64,000 bases of DNA from the NCBI GenBank assembly GCA_031761405.1, contig JASEVX010000117.1:310001-374000 (forward strand), read 5' to 3'. The notes under the pieces are model-generated. The model had not been told where the DNA came from, ran no database searches, and worked only from the letters and a program-made list of their open reading frames with translations. The position numbers and the translations under genes were made by a program. The stretch comes from Serripes groenlandicus. Lineage: Eukaryota > Mollusca > Bivalvia > Cardiida > Cardiidae. Shown piece by piece: positions 49,974 to 60,995 of the stretch (its first letter is position 1; the number at the start of each line of letters is the position of its first letter).

Positions 49974-50193
49974 CCCTTTCCCACATGTAGATGCATTATG
50001 ATGCCTCTGCAACAGGGGACTTTTGAAAACATTGTGGCAAAAGAAGAAATTGCTCATAACGTGCCATTATTCCATTTGGCACAATGTCTTCACCTGTACT
50101 CAATAAAAAAAAAATGACTTATAGAGAATTACCCAGTGTTTCCCTAAATGTTTTCAAAGTTGTCTGCTGAAGATGTGTTGTTTGTGGGAAAGT
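49974..50193 (-). mobile_element. TTAA MITE B
   Basis: TTAA, CCCTTTCCCACATGTAGATG, GATGCCTCTGCAACAGG, decayed core, TTGTCTGCTGAAGATGTG, end TTTGTGGGAAAGTG. Confidence 0.75.
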
Positions 50194-50660
50194 GTAAATT
50201 AAGCCACTATTTATTTTGTGGAATGTTTTGCATTTTCTCATTGAAACCATATACTGTTATCTTTATTTAACTCATCAATTATTTTGTTTGAAGAAATGAT
50301 TATGTTTTCAATGTCCTCTGCTGCCTATTTGTAACGTATGTGGGAAATGGGAGCTAATATTGCATTCCAGGATGACTGATTAGATTGTAATTTTACACTT
50401 GTCACAGTGAAATACAGCATGTCCAATAGGGAAACTGTTTTATCATAACACTAATCATAATTATAAATGGTTAATTGCATGTAATTATACCATTTACCAT
50501 AGTATTTTCCCCTTTCCTGTACATGGAAAAATGGGACAATTGGATATTTTATAAGGCACCGCGACTAACCATTATTATCATAGCTCATTTGTTCATAGAA
50601 AACAGATATTGTTATTTTGAAACTAGGAAGAACTTCTTCAATATTTCTCTGCATTATTAA
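50194..50660. other. Stretch without recognisable gene
   Basis: Only a MITE right-end stub (about 50,300-50,350: AATGTCCTCTGCTGCC, CGTATGTGGGAAATGGG) is visible. Confidence 0.5.
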
Positions 50661-50882
50661 CCCTTTCCCTCATATAGACGCTTTCTGACGCCTCTGCAGC
50701 AGACGGCTTTTTGAAAACATAGTGACAAAAGAAGAAATTGCACAAAACGTGCAATTTCTCCTTTTGACACAATGTTTTCCACTTTTTGTCATAGGTTATC
50801 CATTCAATTATAGAGATTTTCTATGTTTTGACAAAATACGTTTAAAGTCGTCTGCTGCAGAATTGTCGTATGAGGGAAAGGG
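50661..50882 (+). mobile_element. TTAA MITE A, near-consensus
   Basis: TTAA on both sides. CCCTTTCCCTCATATAGACG, CTGCAGCAGACGG, core AAATTGCACAAAACGTGCAA, GTCGTCTGCTGCAGAATTG, GTCGTATGAGGGAAAGGG. A good reference copy. Confidence 0.92.
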
Positions 50883-51035
50883 TTAATTAAGTTTTAAAAA
50901 CATTTAAATTCCTACACACATTCCTATTTTCTGCTTAACCTGTACGAGGGAATGGGACAATCAAGTGCTAGTAGAATTCTAAACTTTATAGCCAGGTAAC
51001 AGGCATGTTAATACTCTATTCTCAAAGAATATTAA

Positions 51036-51264
51036 CCCTTTCCCACCTGCAGACACATTTTGACGCAATAGCAGCAGAAGACTTTTGAAAACATTGTGGC
51101 CAAAGGTGAAATTGCTCGATCATGATGAGCAAATTCTCCTTTGGCCGCAATGTTTTCAACTTTATATAACAATTAATTAAGCTATATCTTATAGAGATTT
51201 TCCAGGTTTTTGTCAATATGTTTTCAAAGTCGTCTGCTGCAGATTTGTTGTATGTTGGAAAGGG
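51036..51264 (-). mobile_element. TTAA MITE B, near-consensus
   Basis: TTAA, CCCTTTCCCACCTGCAGAC, GACGCAATAGCAGCAGAAG, core GAAATTGCTCGATCATGATG, GTCGTCTGCTGCAGATTTG, TTGTATGTTGGAAAGGG. Confidence 0.85.
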
Positions 51265-51314
51265 TACCTTAGCCTCACTTTGAATATATAAAACCATAGA
51301 TAAAAAACAACCAT

Positions 51315-51415
51315 CAAGTTATACTTTTATTTCTGGAGATTTTATCTATATTTGCCTAGATTAGTTCATAATTAAATCATCTGCTGCAGATTTGTCATAT
51401 ATGAGAGAGAGCATT
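51315..51415 (-). repeat. MITE B right half
   Basis: ATACTTTTATTTCTGGAGA, TTTGCCTAGATTAG, AATCATCTGCTGCAGATTTG, end ATATGAGAGAGAGC. Confidence 0.6.
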
Positions 51416-51419
51416 AAGC

Positions 51420-52262
51420 TTTTCCCACAGTCATATAGACACTTTCAAGCGCCCCTACAGCAGACTACTTTTGAAACATTGTGGCAAAGGTGAAACTGCT
51501 CATGCAGATCATTTTCACCAATTGCCACAATGTTTCCACCTTTATTTCATAATTAACTGTCATTTATGGAGTTTTTTCACATTTTTAGCTAGCCTTTTCG
51601 AAGAAATAGGGGAGCTTATGTAATCGCGTTGGCGTACGCGTTGCCAGCTTGGTCAAACTTTGCGTGCAAGGCCTTTTCTCAGACACTGTGTATGCTGTTG
51701 CTTTGAAACTTCACACACCTATTCAGGGTCATTAGGTGACCTTGTATGTCAAGTCCCATAACTCTGGAATGGATTTTGACTGAATTGTGGACTTAGAATT
51801 TTGGTCAAACCTTTGCGTGCAAAGCCTTTTCTCAGACACTGTGTATGCTGTTGCTTTGAAACTTCACACACTTATTCAGGGTCATTAGGTGACCTTGTAT
51901 GTCAAGTCCCATAACTCTGGAATGGATTTTGACTGAATTGTGCCCCTCTTTGGACTTAGAATTTTGGTCAAACCTTTGCGTGCAAGGCCTTTTCTCAGAC
52001 ACTGTGTATGCTGCTTATCGTATATAAATAAATTTACAGATTTAAAAGGCGCAAAAGGGTCTATATGGACTTGGTTAACATTTGCATGCAAGTATTGAAA
52101 AGGTGTTTTATCTTGCAATAGGTGATACTGTGTGACTTTACCTAATGCTATAACTGTTCTGAAGTAGGCCCTGATAGACGATGGCCCATATAGGTGAGCT
52201 ATATTGTCCTCCGACAACTCTTGTTGAAAAGATGTTTTCAAAGTGGTCTGCTGTGAGAGAGC
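51420..52262 (-). repeat. TTAA MITE B split by a tandem-cored repeat
   Basis: CTTTTCCCACAGTCATATAG, CTACAGCAGACTACTTTTG, core GAAACTGCTCATGCAGATCA, to about 51,600; resumes at about 52,228 with AGATGTTTTCAAAGTGG. Confidence 0.65.
51602..52226 (+). mobile_element. GGGAGCTTATG-type repeat with three ~155-bp units
   Basis: AGGGGAGCTTATGTAATCGC head; TTGCGTGCAAGGCCTTTTC recurs at 51,660, 51,813 and 51,976 (periods 153 and 163 bp), with CACACACCTATTCAGGGTCA between. Ends ...CCGACAACTCTTG. Confidence 0.75.
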
Positions 52263-52633
52263 ATTAATTTAATATAGCAAAAACAAAGGGTTTGGATGGT
52301 CAGTGTTTAGTGAGGTCCATAAATCAAGCCCAATGACACAGACAGGTAACATAATTGTTAATATCATCACTCCATTAGTCAGTTGTCTTATCTTATTATT
52401 ATTTATGGGTGATGGATATTCCAGAATGAAGTAAGGGCAGATGAAAAGGTATGCAAACATTTGTCAACTGCAGTCTAAATACAGATAAGCAGGCACTGCA
52501 CTGTTAGCCAGTCGGTCAGTACACCTAGAAAATATACAAAACTGATCAGCCTGTCTGAATTTGCAGGTTGAACCTTAACATCACCAGTGTTAAAGGACTG
52601 AAGGCCCATTTTTCTATGCCAAGGCTTGTTTAA

Positions 52634-52863
52634 CCCTTTCCCACATACAGCAAATCTGCAGCAAACAACTTTGAAAATATACCCGCTTAGACATGGAAAA
52701 TCTCTACAAAAGGAAGTTACAGTTATCAAAATTAATAGAGTCACTGAAAACATATTGGCAAATGGAGCAATTGCTCATTATGAACAATTTCTCCAATTGC
52801 CACAATGTTTTCAAAATTCGTCAGCTGCAGAGGTGTCAGAAACCATCTATATGTGGGAAAGGG
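52634..52863 (+). mobile_element. TTAA MITE B
   Basis: TTAA, CCCTTTCCCACATACAGC, CTGCAGCAAACAACTTTG, core CAATTGCTCATTATGAACAA, CGTCAGCTGCAGAGG, end ATGTGGGAAAGGG. TTAA at 52,864 shared with the next copy. Confidence 0.85.
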
Positions 52864-52867
52864 TTAA

Positions 52868-53032
52868 CCCTTTCCCTCATAAGACAATTCTGCAGCAGAC
52901 GACTTTGAACGTATTTTGTCAAAACATAGAAAATCTCCATAATTGAATGGATAACCTATGACGAAAAGTGGAAAACATAGTGGCAAAAGGAGAAATTGCA
53001 AAATTCCGAAAGCGTCTATATGAGGGAAAGGG
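52868..53032 (-). mobile_element. TTAA MITE A, internal deletion
   Basis: CCCTTTCCCTCATAAGAC, left half complete to GAGAAATTGCA, then directly TTCCGAAAGCGTCTATATG and AGGGAAAGGG; right core arm and inner repeat lost. Confidence 0.82.
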
Positions 53033-53230
53033 TTAATACCTATATTCGTCTTATTTGACCTGATTTTCAGTTGTCTCTTTCTCATGTTATTAAATGGCTT
53101 TCACACTCAACTGTCACCTTTTCAATATGTAAAAAGGTCAGTTGTTTCATACAGCGCTGTACTGTGTTTGGATCTGTCACATTAATAGCAATAAGGCAAT
53201 TTGCAGAATGTATATCCCTTATACATTTAA

Positions 53231-53442
53231 CCCTTTCCCTCATATAGACGCTTTCTGACGCCTCTGCAGCAGACGGATTTTAGAAAACATAGTGACAAAA
53301 GAAGAAACGTGCAATTTCTCCTTTTGCCACAATGTTTTCCACTTTTTGTCATAGGTTATCCATTCAATTATGGAGATTTTCTATGTTTTGACATATTACG
53401 TTCATAGTCGTCTGCTGCAGAATTGTCGTATGAGGGAAAAGG
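53231..53442 (+). mobile_element. TTAA MITE A
   Basis: TTAA both sides; the left core arm is deleted (AGAAGAAACGTGCAATTTC). Confidence 0.85.
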
Positions 53443-53484
53443 TTAACTGTCACATGCTAAATTTAAAGGTCATGATCAGATTGA

Positions 53485-53707
53485 CCCTTTCGAACCTGCA
53501 GATGCATTTTGACGCGTCCGCAGCAGACAACTTTCGGAAATGTTGTGGCAAAATGAGAAATTGCTGATAATGAGCAATTTCTCCTTATGCCACATTTTCT
53601 CAACTCTTGTCAAGAAGTTTGCAATCATTTATAGAGATTTACGTTTTTGTTTTGCCTTTATGTTTTCAAAGTCGTCTGCTGCAGATTTTTTTTAATGTGG
53701 AAGAGGA
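53485..53707 (-). mobile_element. TTAA MITE B
   Basis: CCCTTTCGAACCTGCAGATG, GACGCGTCCGCAGCAGAC, core GAAATTGCTGATAATGAGCA, GTCGTCTGCTGCAGATTTT, end TGTGGAAGAGG. Confidence 0.8.
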
Positions 53708-54032
53708 TTTATTTTGTCATATAATAATATTTGATTTTACATGAACACTGCTATGATTATCAAGAACCAATATTTATTGACCTTGACCCTAATTTGACCT
53801 TGTGTATCCAGATGGATATTTGCCTGAGGGATGATGGGTGAAAGATATTGATACATTCCACATTGGGGTATAGTATAGTAATCAAGTGTGTTATAATAAT
53901 TGGAACCTGAGCAATGCAATCATAAATACATCACTTCATTGCTAAACAGTTGTAACTACATCAACTACATCTAGTAACAAAATGCAGTTGCAATTGTTTG
54001 GCACAAAGCTGCCAAATGAGCCTGTTCTTTAC
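53708..54032. other. Stretch without recognisable gene
   Basis: No family or coding signal recognised. Confidence 0.5.
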
Positions 54033-54241
54033 TCTTTCCCATCTGCAGACGCATTTTGACGCAATAGCAGCGGACGACTTTTGAAAAACATTGTGGTTAA
54101 AGGTGAAATTGCTTATGATGAGCAATTTCTTCTTTGGCCACAATGTTTTTTAAGCTATTGATCTTTTATGGAGATTTTTCATGTTTTTGCCACTATGTTT
54201 ACAAAGTCGTCTGCTGCAGATTTGTTGTATGTGGGAAAGGG
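54033..54241 (-). mobile_element. TTAA MITE B
   Basis: TCTTTCCCATCTGCAGACGC, GACGCAATAGCAGCGGACG, core GAAATTGCTTATGATGAGCA, end TTGTATGTGGGAAAGGG then TTAA. Confidence 0.82.
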
Positions 54242-54505
54242 TTAAGGTAATATGCCAAAATTGTTGATCTAGATTAGATTGCAAGAATGTGCAGATCTAT
54301 GACAAGAAATAGTTTATTTCTTTTAAACTTTTTCCATTTAGAAGAGTCTAATATGACATGCCCTCTTATTTGCAAGTATTGCTTAAATACCCATACAGTA
54401 TATTTTCCGAACATTTGTCATTCACCATTATGGCAATAAGACTTACACCTTTACAATTGAAAGTGTAAGGATTGTATATAACATAAAGTAAATGTTCCGA
54501 AAAAA

Positions 54506-54724
54506 ATTCTGCTTACAGACGCATTTTCACATACAACCAGTAGACGACTTTTGAAAACATTGTGGCTAGAGGAGAAATTACTCTTCATAAGCAATTCCTA
54601 CTTTTGTTACAATGTTTCCACCTCTATTCTTAATTTTTTCAAATAAATGTACATTCAATAATTATACATTAAGATGGTTTCCAAGTCGTCTGCTGTAGAT
54701 TTGTGGTAATAATGTGTGAAAGAG
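54506..54724 (-). mobile_element. TTAA MITE B
   Basis: TCTGCTTACAGACGC, AACCAGTAGACGACTTTTG, core GAAATTACTCTTCATAAGCA, GTCGTCTGCTGTAG, end ATGTGTGAAAGAG then TTAA. Confidence 0.72.
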
Positions 54725-54991
54725 TTAAAGAAAATACATTCCCAAGTGTTCATCAGATTGTATGTCAGTCAAGTTTGATGTCTAACACTTGAAAACTGCT
54801 GAAGCTGGTAGCTTACCTATTTACCTATACATATAGATACATACTGGATAAAACAGAAGGGATCAGATAAAATATAATACAGAATGGGGATATACTGGAT
54901 TTTAGCAGCTATTTTTATTTGTTCATGGTAACATATATTTGGAATTGTATTATTGTTTTGAAGTGGATCGATCATGTTTGTTGCTCTTTAA

Positions 54992-55211
54992 CCCGTTCCT
55001 ACTTGCATACACATTTGACGCATCTGCAGCAGGCCACTTTTGAAAACATTTTGACTAAAAGAAATTGCTCATATTTTGAGCCATGTATTATTTTGAGACA
55101 ATGTTTTGAACTTGATCCAAAAATAACACTTTTATTTATAAAGATTTACCATATTTTAAGTCTAGATGTTTTCAAAGTCATTTGCTTTAGATTTGTTATA
55201 TGTGAGAAAAG
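54992..55211 (-). mobile_element. TTAA MITE B
   Basis: TTAA, CCCGTTCCTACTTGCATAC, CATCTGCAGCAGGCCAC, broken core, GTCATTTGCTTTAGATTTG, end TATGTGAGAAAAG. Confidence 0.75.
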
Positions 55212-55319
55212 ATTATATAAACTTTAGTTACCTGAAATAATATTTGAATGTCTGCTTTGATAACATTATATTATGGGGAAAGAGCTGCTTATCTCAAACA
55301 GTGGAATTGAAATTGTGTT

Positions 55320-55450
55320 GCAGTCAGTTGAAAAGATAGTGGGAGAAAGGAGATATTTTTTAGCAATATCTCCTTTTCCCACAATGTTTTCAAAGAATGC
55401 CTGCTGCAATGGGGGTCATCAAATATGAGACAGTCTGGGATAAAATCTGA
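55320..55450 (+). repeat. MITE B right part
   Basis: GAGAAAGGAGATATTTTTTAG with partner GCAATATCTCCTTTTC, then GCCTGCTGCAATGG. Confidence 0.5.
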
Positions 55451-55602
55451 AACTTTTATATCTGCAACAATCTGCAACATAATGACCTTTGACCCCTCTG
55501 CAGATAACTCGGCTTCATCTTTTCGGTATACAAATTAAGTTTTCAAAAGTTGCCTGCTCAATATGCAGGTGTGGGAAAAGTGTGAGTACAAATAAAGTGT
55601 AA

Positions 55603-55830
55603 CCCTTTCCCTCATACGGCAATTTTGCAGCAGACGACTTTGAGCATAATAAAAATTTGTCATAACATAGAAAATCTCTATAATTGAATGGATAACCTAT
55701 GACAAAAAGTGGAAAACATTGTGGCAAAAGGAGAAATTGCACGTTTTGTGCAATTTCTTCTTTTGTCACTATGTTTTCAAAAAGCCGTCTGCTGCAGAGG
55801 CGTCAGAAAGCGTCTATATGAGGGAAAGGG
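55603..55830 (-). mobile_element. TTAA MITE A
   Basis: CCCTTTCCCTCATACGGC, core GAAATTGCACGTTTTGTGCA, end GCGTCTATATGAGGGAAAGG and TTAA. The left terminus is preceded by GTAA rather than TTAA. Confidence 0.88.
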
Positions 55831-56150
55831 TTAAGGACAACAGTAAAACTAATGAGTGATTACTAATGGTGGGTGTAAAATATGGTGCTCTAAGAATTTA
55901 CAGTTCTGTGGAGAACGTGCAATATACCTTGTGGCACTCATTTTCAAAGTTTTTATGCTGTTTTTACCTGGATAATACTAGCTGACTTCATGGTTTCATG
56001 AAAAGCCATCTTTGTTATTACCACATGTAATTCAGATGTTTGTGTAACACATGCTGTGTTGGATATGTGTGCATAAATCATTAAAAACGTTGGAAATATT
56101 GGAATTTCTGGTATAACGTATATATATTTTTGTTATTATCTGTTTACCTG
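55831..56150. other. Stretch without recognisable gene
   Basis: Nothing recognised. Confidence 0.5.
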
Positions 56151-56214
56151 ATGCAGAGGCATATTATATACTTAGTGTCTACATGAGGGAAATGGTCTAA
56201 AAGAAGCAGTGATA

Positions 56215-56480
56215 ACAGATCTACAGACAATTTAGAAAATATCCATGACTAATATGAAATCTCTTTCGACACAATGTTTTCAACAGTTGTCTTAATATGT
56301 TCGAAAATGCATTTGTGAACATAATAATTCAGAGTAGAAATTAAAGCATTATTGCAAAAGGAGAATGAATATTGCTTGTTATGGGCAATTTCTTTTGCCA
56401 CAATGTTTTCATAAATCATATTATTGCTTATGTGAAAGGATTTAATACAATTAAAATATGTTGACAATTTATCATTCAGA
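56215..56480. repeat. Scrambled MITE B remnants
   Basis: Several core-like words (GAATATTGCTTGTTATGGGC, GCCACAATGTTTTC, GGCAATTTC) without termini. Confidence 0.4.
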
Positions 56481-56514
56481 GTTTAAAACATTGTGGTAAA
56501 AGGAAAGTGTTTAA

Positions 56515-56743
56515 CCCTTTCCCTCATATAGACGCTTTCTGACGCCTCTGCAGCAGACAGCTTTTTGAAAACATAGTGACAAAAGAAGAAATTGCTCAAA
56601 TCAAGCAATTTCTCCTTTTGCCACAATATTTTCCACTTTTAGTCATTATACTAAGGTTTAATCCATTCAATTATAGAGATTTTCTATGTTTTAACAAAAT
56701 ATGTTCAAAGTCATCTGCTGCAGAATTGTCGTATGAGGGAAAT
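56515..56743 (+). mobile_element. TTAA MITE A
   Basis: TTAA, CCCTTTCCCTCATATAGACG, core AAATTGCTCAAATCAAGCAA, small TATACTAAGG insertion, end GTCGTATGAGGGAAA. Confidence 0.83.
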
Positions 56744-56921
56744 AAATGGTTTAAAACAAAATGAGCCTGTGAAAAAAACCGTAGTAATAAATGATCAATG
56801 AACTGAAACATGAACCTGCACATTTAACAATAAAAATGTTGAAAAGGTTATAAGTTTATCTGGTGTTATCAGGAATCCTCCGGATGTAAAACTTACAACT
56901 TAAGTTTTTTATCATCTTTAG

Positions 56922-57136
56922 CCCTTTTCCCACATTCAACAAATCTGCAGGAGATTCTGACTTTTCAAAAAACATCTGGCTAACATTATGATAAGCCTAT
57001 AAGTGAAAAATTGAATGTTGAAAAACAGTGTGGCAAAATGAGAAATCACTCATTATGAGCAATTTCTCCATTTGCCTCAATATTTTCAAATTTCGTCTGC
57101 AGTGGAGGTGTCAGAAAGAGTTTGTATGTGGGAAAG
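56922..57136 (+). mobile_element. TTAA MITE B
   Basis: CCCTTTTCCCACATTCAAC, CTGCAGGAGATTCTGAC, core GAAATCACTCATTATGAGCA, TTCGTCTGCAGTGGAGG, end TATGTGGGAAAG. Confidence 0.75.
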
Positions 57137-57335
57137 ATTCAAGATAAACTTTGAATTTAACAGCCAGTGTTTTAAATTTATTTTTGGAAGAAATGTCTAT
57201 ATTGAGAACCCTAGATACCTGTGAGGGTCATCAGTGCACCAAATGTGTGTTTGAAGTGCCTTGAATAGTATACGGGAACATTATCTTGGGCAGGGGACAT
57301 TAAGGGTCAAAAAATTATATCTGGACAATGCTTAG

Positions 57336-57500
57336 GCCCTTTCCCACATACAACAAATCGGCAGCAGATGACTTTGGAAACATTTTGGACATAGATAAAT
57401 ATTGGAAACCTCTATAATTTATAAAAGTTTTGTTATTGAATATGGTTGAAAACATTCCGGCTAAAGGAGACATAATGATATATGTTTTTTCTATGAGAGA
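57336..57500 (+). repeat. MITE B left half
   Basis: CCCTTTCCCACATACAAC, GGCAGCAGATGACTTTGG to the GGTTGAAAACATTCCGGC block, then lost. Confidence 0.6.
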
Positions 57501-57646
57501 AGCGTTATCATATTAACATAAAAATGCAACCAGAGGATTACAAAAGATTTTTATGATAGAAGTCAAAGCTTAAATACTCCAGATGAGAAATAAAATGTCT
57601 GTTTCTAATTTAAGATGACCCTTCCCTACTATAATGCTTTTCTTAA

Positions 57647-57868
57647 CCGTTTCCCTCATCTGACAATTCTGCAGCAGACGACTTTGAACATATTTTGTTA
57701 AAAAATAGAAAATCTCTATAATTGAATGGATAACCTATGACTAAAAGTGGAAAACATTGTGGCAAAAGGAGAAATTGCTCTTGTTGAGCAATTTCTTCTT
57801 TTGTTACTATGTTTTCATAAAGCCGTCTGCTGTAGAGGCGTCAGAAAGCGTCTATATGAGGGAAAGAG
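57647..57868 (-). mobile_element. TTAA MITE A
   Basis: TTAA, CGTTTCCCTCATCTGAC, core GAAATTGCTCTTGTTGAGCA, GTCTGCTGTAGAGGCG, end TATATGAGGGAAAGAG and TTAA. Confidence 0.86.
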
Positions 57869-58027
57869 TTAAGGCTGTATAACAAATCTGCAGCAGGTAT
57901 TATCTACAAGAGGGTACAAATATGTGAAAATGATTACTCTTCCTAAGGAGAATATTCACTTCTTCTATGGTTTGGTATGCATATACCTTAATGCACCTGG
58001 GATCTTTGCTGATCTTTATCAAAACTG

Positions 58028-59644
58028 CCTTTCCCTCATGTAGACACTTTCTGACGCCTCTTAGAGTCAAACGACTTTTGAAATCATAAGTGGCAAATGG
58101 AGAAATTGTTCATGATGAGCAATTTCTCCGTTTGTCACAATGATTTCAACTCGATTCAATAATCATTAGTCGCCGGGCAGAAGCCCGCGACTTCTATTTT
58201 TAATAGGTTTTCGGAAATCACATGGGAGGAGGAGTTATTATTAGAAAAAAACAAATTTAAATGTCTTGAACATATAACAATTGCGTTTGTTTAAAAACAC
58301 TAAGTTATGACACATCTAAAATTAAATAAATATTCAAATGTTTTAAGTATTAGTAGTTTCTTTATTTTGACTCGCATCTCTTTTTTGGGGTTTTATTTAC
58401 GAAGACAAAACCGTCCCCATGAGACTTGCAGCAAGCAGACTGTTATGTGTCAATATCAAGTAAAAATCACGTCAAATTCTCCTTTAAAATAGCAATCTTA
58501 ACTTACTGAATGTTATTTTCATGTTCAAAGAGATGTCTTGATTTGTGAGGAATTCATTTTATAATGTTTATCGATGTATATCTAAAATATGAACTGTTTC
58601 TAAGCTAAAACTGTTGATCGCGTGACTCGCGAATACTAACTGCGTAGATCAATCTCCTTTGCAGAGAGCCGCTCTTTACACTCACTTACAAATAGTAAAT
58701 TATAGGTGATTTAAAATGTTTATTTGGTTCGAAACAAATGAAGAAAAGAACAAACCGAGATAAAACTGGTTTTAATAGAAAAATGACTTTGAACGAACAC
58801 TCTCTGCCTATAAAGAGAGTTTCAAGAACGACACCTCTGCGAAGAAGAATGTAGGTCACGAATCGGGTCTTTCGTACACAATTATTTCGTCCTTGACAAT
58901 TTTAAATGTGTCATTAAATTCCCTAAAGGCATTTTCAATCAGATTTAACTGTTTAGCTGATATTGTATTTCGAAGGTGGTCTTATTTATAAATATTGGAC
59001 TACATTTCATCATTTGTTAAGGTATGATATAATTAGGATGCCAAGCTAATATCATTTTGAGAAAAAGAGAAAACTCATGTCTTCAGCGATTTAACCCTTA
59101 TCTCATTGTTTTAAAAGTAAATTGCTGCAAAGTTGTCCAATGTTGACTTTAATAGGGGAACATAAAATGACGTGCTATTGCATGCAAATCTTAAATTGTC
59201 TGTTTTGTGGTTTTATTGATAAATGATAAAATTCAAATATTCTGACAAACATCTTGAAAAGTGTATGTGGAATTCACAAATCTTATAATTATTCCTTAAT
59301 GAAAGCACTGTATATATACTAAGACTAATGATTGTCAAGATTACTCATTTCACTGTGTATGATCAATAATTAGTTGGCTGTGTGTATGGTCAACCTACTT
59401 TGGAATGGAGATTGATCATAAACAATGAAAGGCTTCAATTATCATTCACTTTGTTGACAAAACAATGCAAGTTATGATACATTTTCAGTTGACCCCGCCC
59501 CTGATGTTCCAATATGCCCCTCAGTTGATAACTGTTTATTCAACTACTATAATGTTAGTGTTATGCATAACTGCAGTATGCATTTCCGGCGACATTGATG
59601 CGTTCAAAGTCGTCGTCTGCAGATTTCTTGTATGTGGGAAAGGG
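58028..59644 (-). repeat. TTAA MITE split by a Helitron-like element
   Basis: Left: CTTTCCCTCATGTAGACAC, core GAAATTGTTCATGATGAGCA, to ACTCGATTCAATAATC. Right: GTTCAAAGTCGTCGTCTGC to TTGTATGTGGGAAAGGG and TTAA. About 40 bp expected between the two is missing at the insertion. Confidence 0.75.
58165..59601 (-). mobile_element. Helitron/Helentron-like element, longer relative (inverted)
   Basis: On the minus strand it begins GCATCAATGTCGCCGGAAAT and ends CGGGCTTCTGCCCGGCGAC plus TAAT. It shares the last ~500 bp with the copies at 37.1 and 48.8 kb (diverged: AAACAGTTC, AAATCAAGACATCTC, TCCCATGTGATTTCCG) and the first ~20 bp; the middle ~900 bp is unrelated. No Rep or helicase motif found in its frames. 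Confidence 0.65.
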
Positions 59645-59754
59645 TTAAAATAATGACATTTTCCTAGAATTTTGGATTCTGCCAAATTATTACCACATGC
59701 AAATTATATCCTTTATAATTAAGTTAGGTATTTTTTGATGAATTAAGAGCTTAA

Positions 59755-60216
59755 CCTTTTTCCACTTGCAGACATGTTTTGCCGCATGTGGAGCCAAAGG
59801 TTTTATAAAACCTTTGTGACAAGATGAGAAATTGCTCATCATGACTGTTTTTTCTTTGTCACTTTGGTTTCATCTCTAATCAATAATTAGGAATCCACTG
59901 TGGTTGAGTGGTTAGCGTTGGGGATTTGAAACCGGGTATCCCGGTTTCAATCCCGGGCAGTCGCGGCAATACGGTCATAGTGGAGTGCCCTTGGGCAAGG
60001 CACATTTTCTAGCCTAGTACTGATTAGTTTACCCATGGATCATGAATAAGTGAACTGTCGCCGTGATATAACTGATATAATGTTGAAAGCGGCGTAAAAC
60101 CCCAATAAAACAAAAAACTATTCAATAATTACACTTTCCTATAAACAGATTTTACCTATTTTTGCCAGGATCTTTTCAAAGTGGTCTGCTGAAGATTTGT
60201 TGTATGAGGGAAAGGA
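59755..60216 (-). repeat. TTAA MITE B split by a SINE
   Basis: TTAA, CCTTTTTCCACTTGCAGAC, core AAATTGCTCATCATGACTG, to AATCAATAATTA; resumes TTCAATAATTACACTTTCC and ends TTGTATGAGGGAAAGG. TTAA at 60,217 shared with the next copy. Confidence 0.78.
59890..60115 (+). mobile_element. tRNA-derived SINE with 10-bp target duplication
   Basis: Box A region CACTGTGGTTGAGTGGTTAG, box B region CGGTTTCAATCCCGGG, body AGTGCCCTTGGGCAAGGCAC, 3' CGCCGTGATATAACTGATAT, tail CCCCAATAAAACAAAAAAC. TCAATAATTA is present at both junctions. Confidence 0.87.
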
Positions 60217-60220
60217 TTAA

Positions 60221-60446
60221 CCCTTTCCCTCATACAACAAATCTGCAGCAGACGACTTTGAACATATTTTGTCAAGAAATAGAATATCTCTATAATTGAA
60301 TGGATAACCTAGCTATGACTAAAAGTGGAAAACATTTTGACAAAAGGAGAAATTGCTTGTTTTGAGCAATTGCTTCTTTTGTCACCATGTTTTCGAAAAG
60401 CCGTCTGCTGCAGAGGCGTCAGAAAGCGTCTATATGAGTGAAAGGG
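60221..60446 (-). mobile_element. TTAA MITE A
   Basis: Shares its left TTAA; CCCTTTCCCTCATACAAC, core GAAATTGCTTGTTTTGAGCA, end GCGTCTATATGAGTGAAAGG and TTAA. Confidence 0.87.
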
Positions 60447-60611
60447 TTAAATAACCAGAGCCAGATCATGCACTGTAACACATGTCTAAACATATCCCTT
60501 TGATGTAGTACTAATAAAAATATACAATCTGGCATCATTTTAGATAGATCCCTGGCTCACTTACTAAGACTGTAAAAAGTCCATCTATTTCATTTATTTT
60601 AATTAGTTTAA

Positions 60612-60792
60612 ACCTTTCCCACATCCAACAAATCTGCAGCAGACAACTTTAAAAATGTCTACTCAAATATATGGAAAATCTCTATTATTTTAGGTATAAT
60701 TACTGAAAAAGTTGAAAACTTTGTGGCAAAAAGAGAAATTGCTTGTTTTGAGCAATTTCTGCTTTTGTCACAATGTTTTCAAAAGTTGTAGA
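60612..60792 (+). repeat. TTAA MITE B, right end lost
   Basis: CCTTTCCCACATCCAAC, CTGCAGCAGACAACTTT, core GAAATTGCTTGTTTTGAGCA, ends AAAAGTTGTAGAGGC, merging into the next. Confidence 0.7.
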
Positions 60793-60995
60793 GGCATTTT
60801 TATGCATAAGCAGCAGACGACTTTTGAAAATGTTGAAGCAGAAGGTGAAATTGCTTATGATGAGCAATTTCTCCTTTGGCCACAATGTTTTCAACTTTAT
60901 TTAACTATTAAGCTATCTTTTATGGAGATTATTCTGGTTTTTGTCACTCTGTTTTCAAAGTCGTCTGATGCAGAATTGTTGTATGTGGGAAAGGG
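60793..60995 (-). repeat. MITE B, left terminus lost
   Basis: ATGCATAAGCAGCAGACGAC, core GAAATTGCTTATGATGAGCA, GTCGTCTGATGCAG, end TTGTATGTGGGAAAGGG. Confidence 0.72.

Noticed and set aside
28198..60115. tRNA genes at box A/box B positions (for example 47,098, 48,397, 59,890)
   Set aside because: Cloverleaf arms cannot be closed and each continues into a SINE body with a simple tail.
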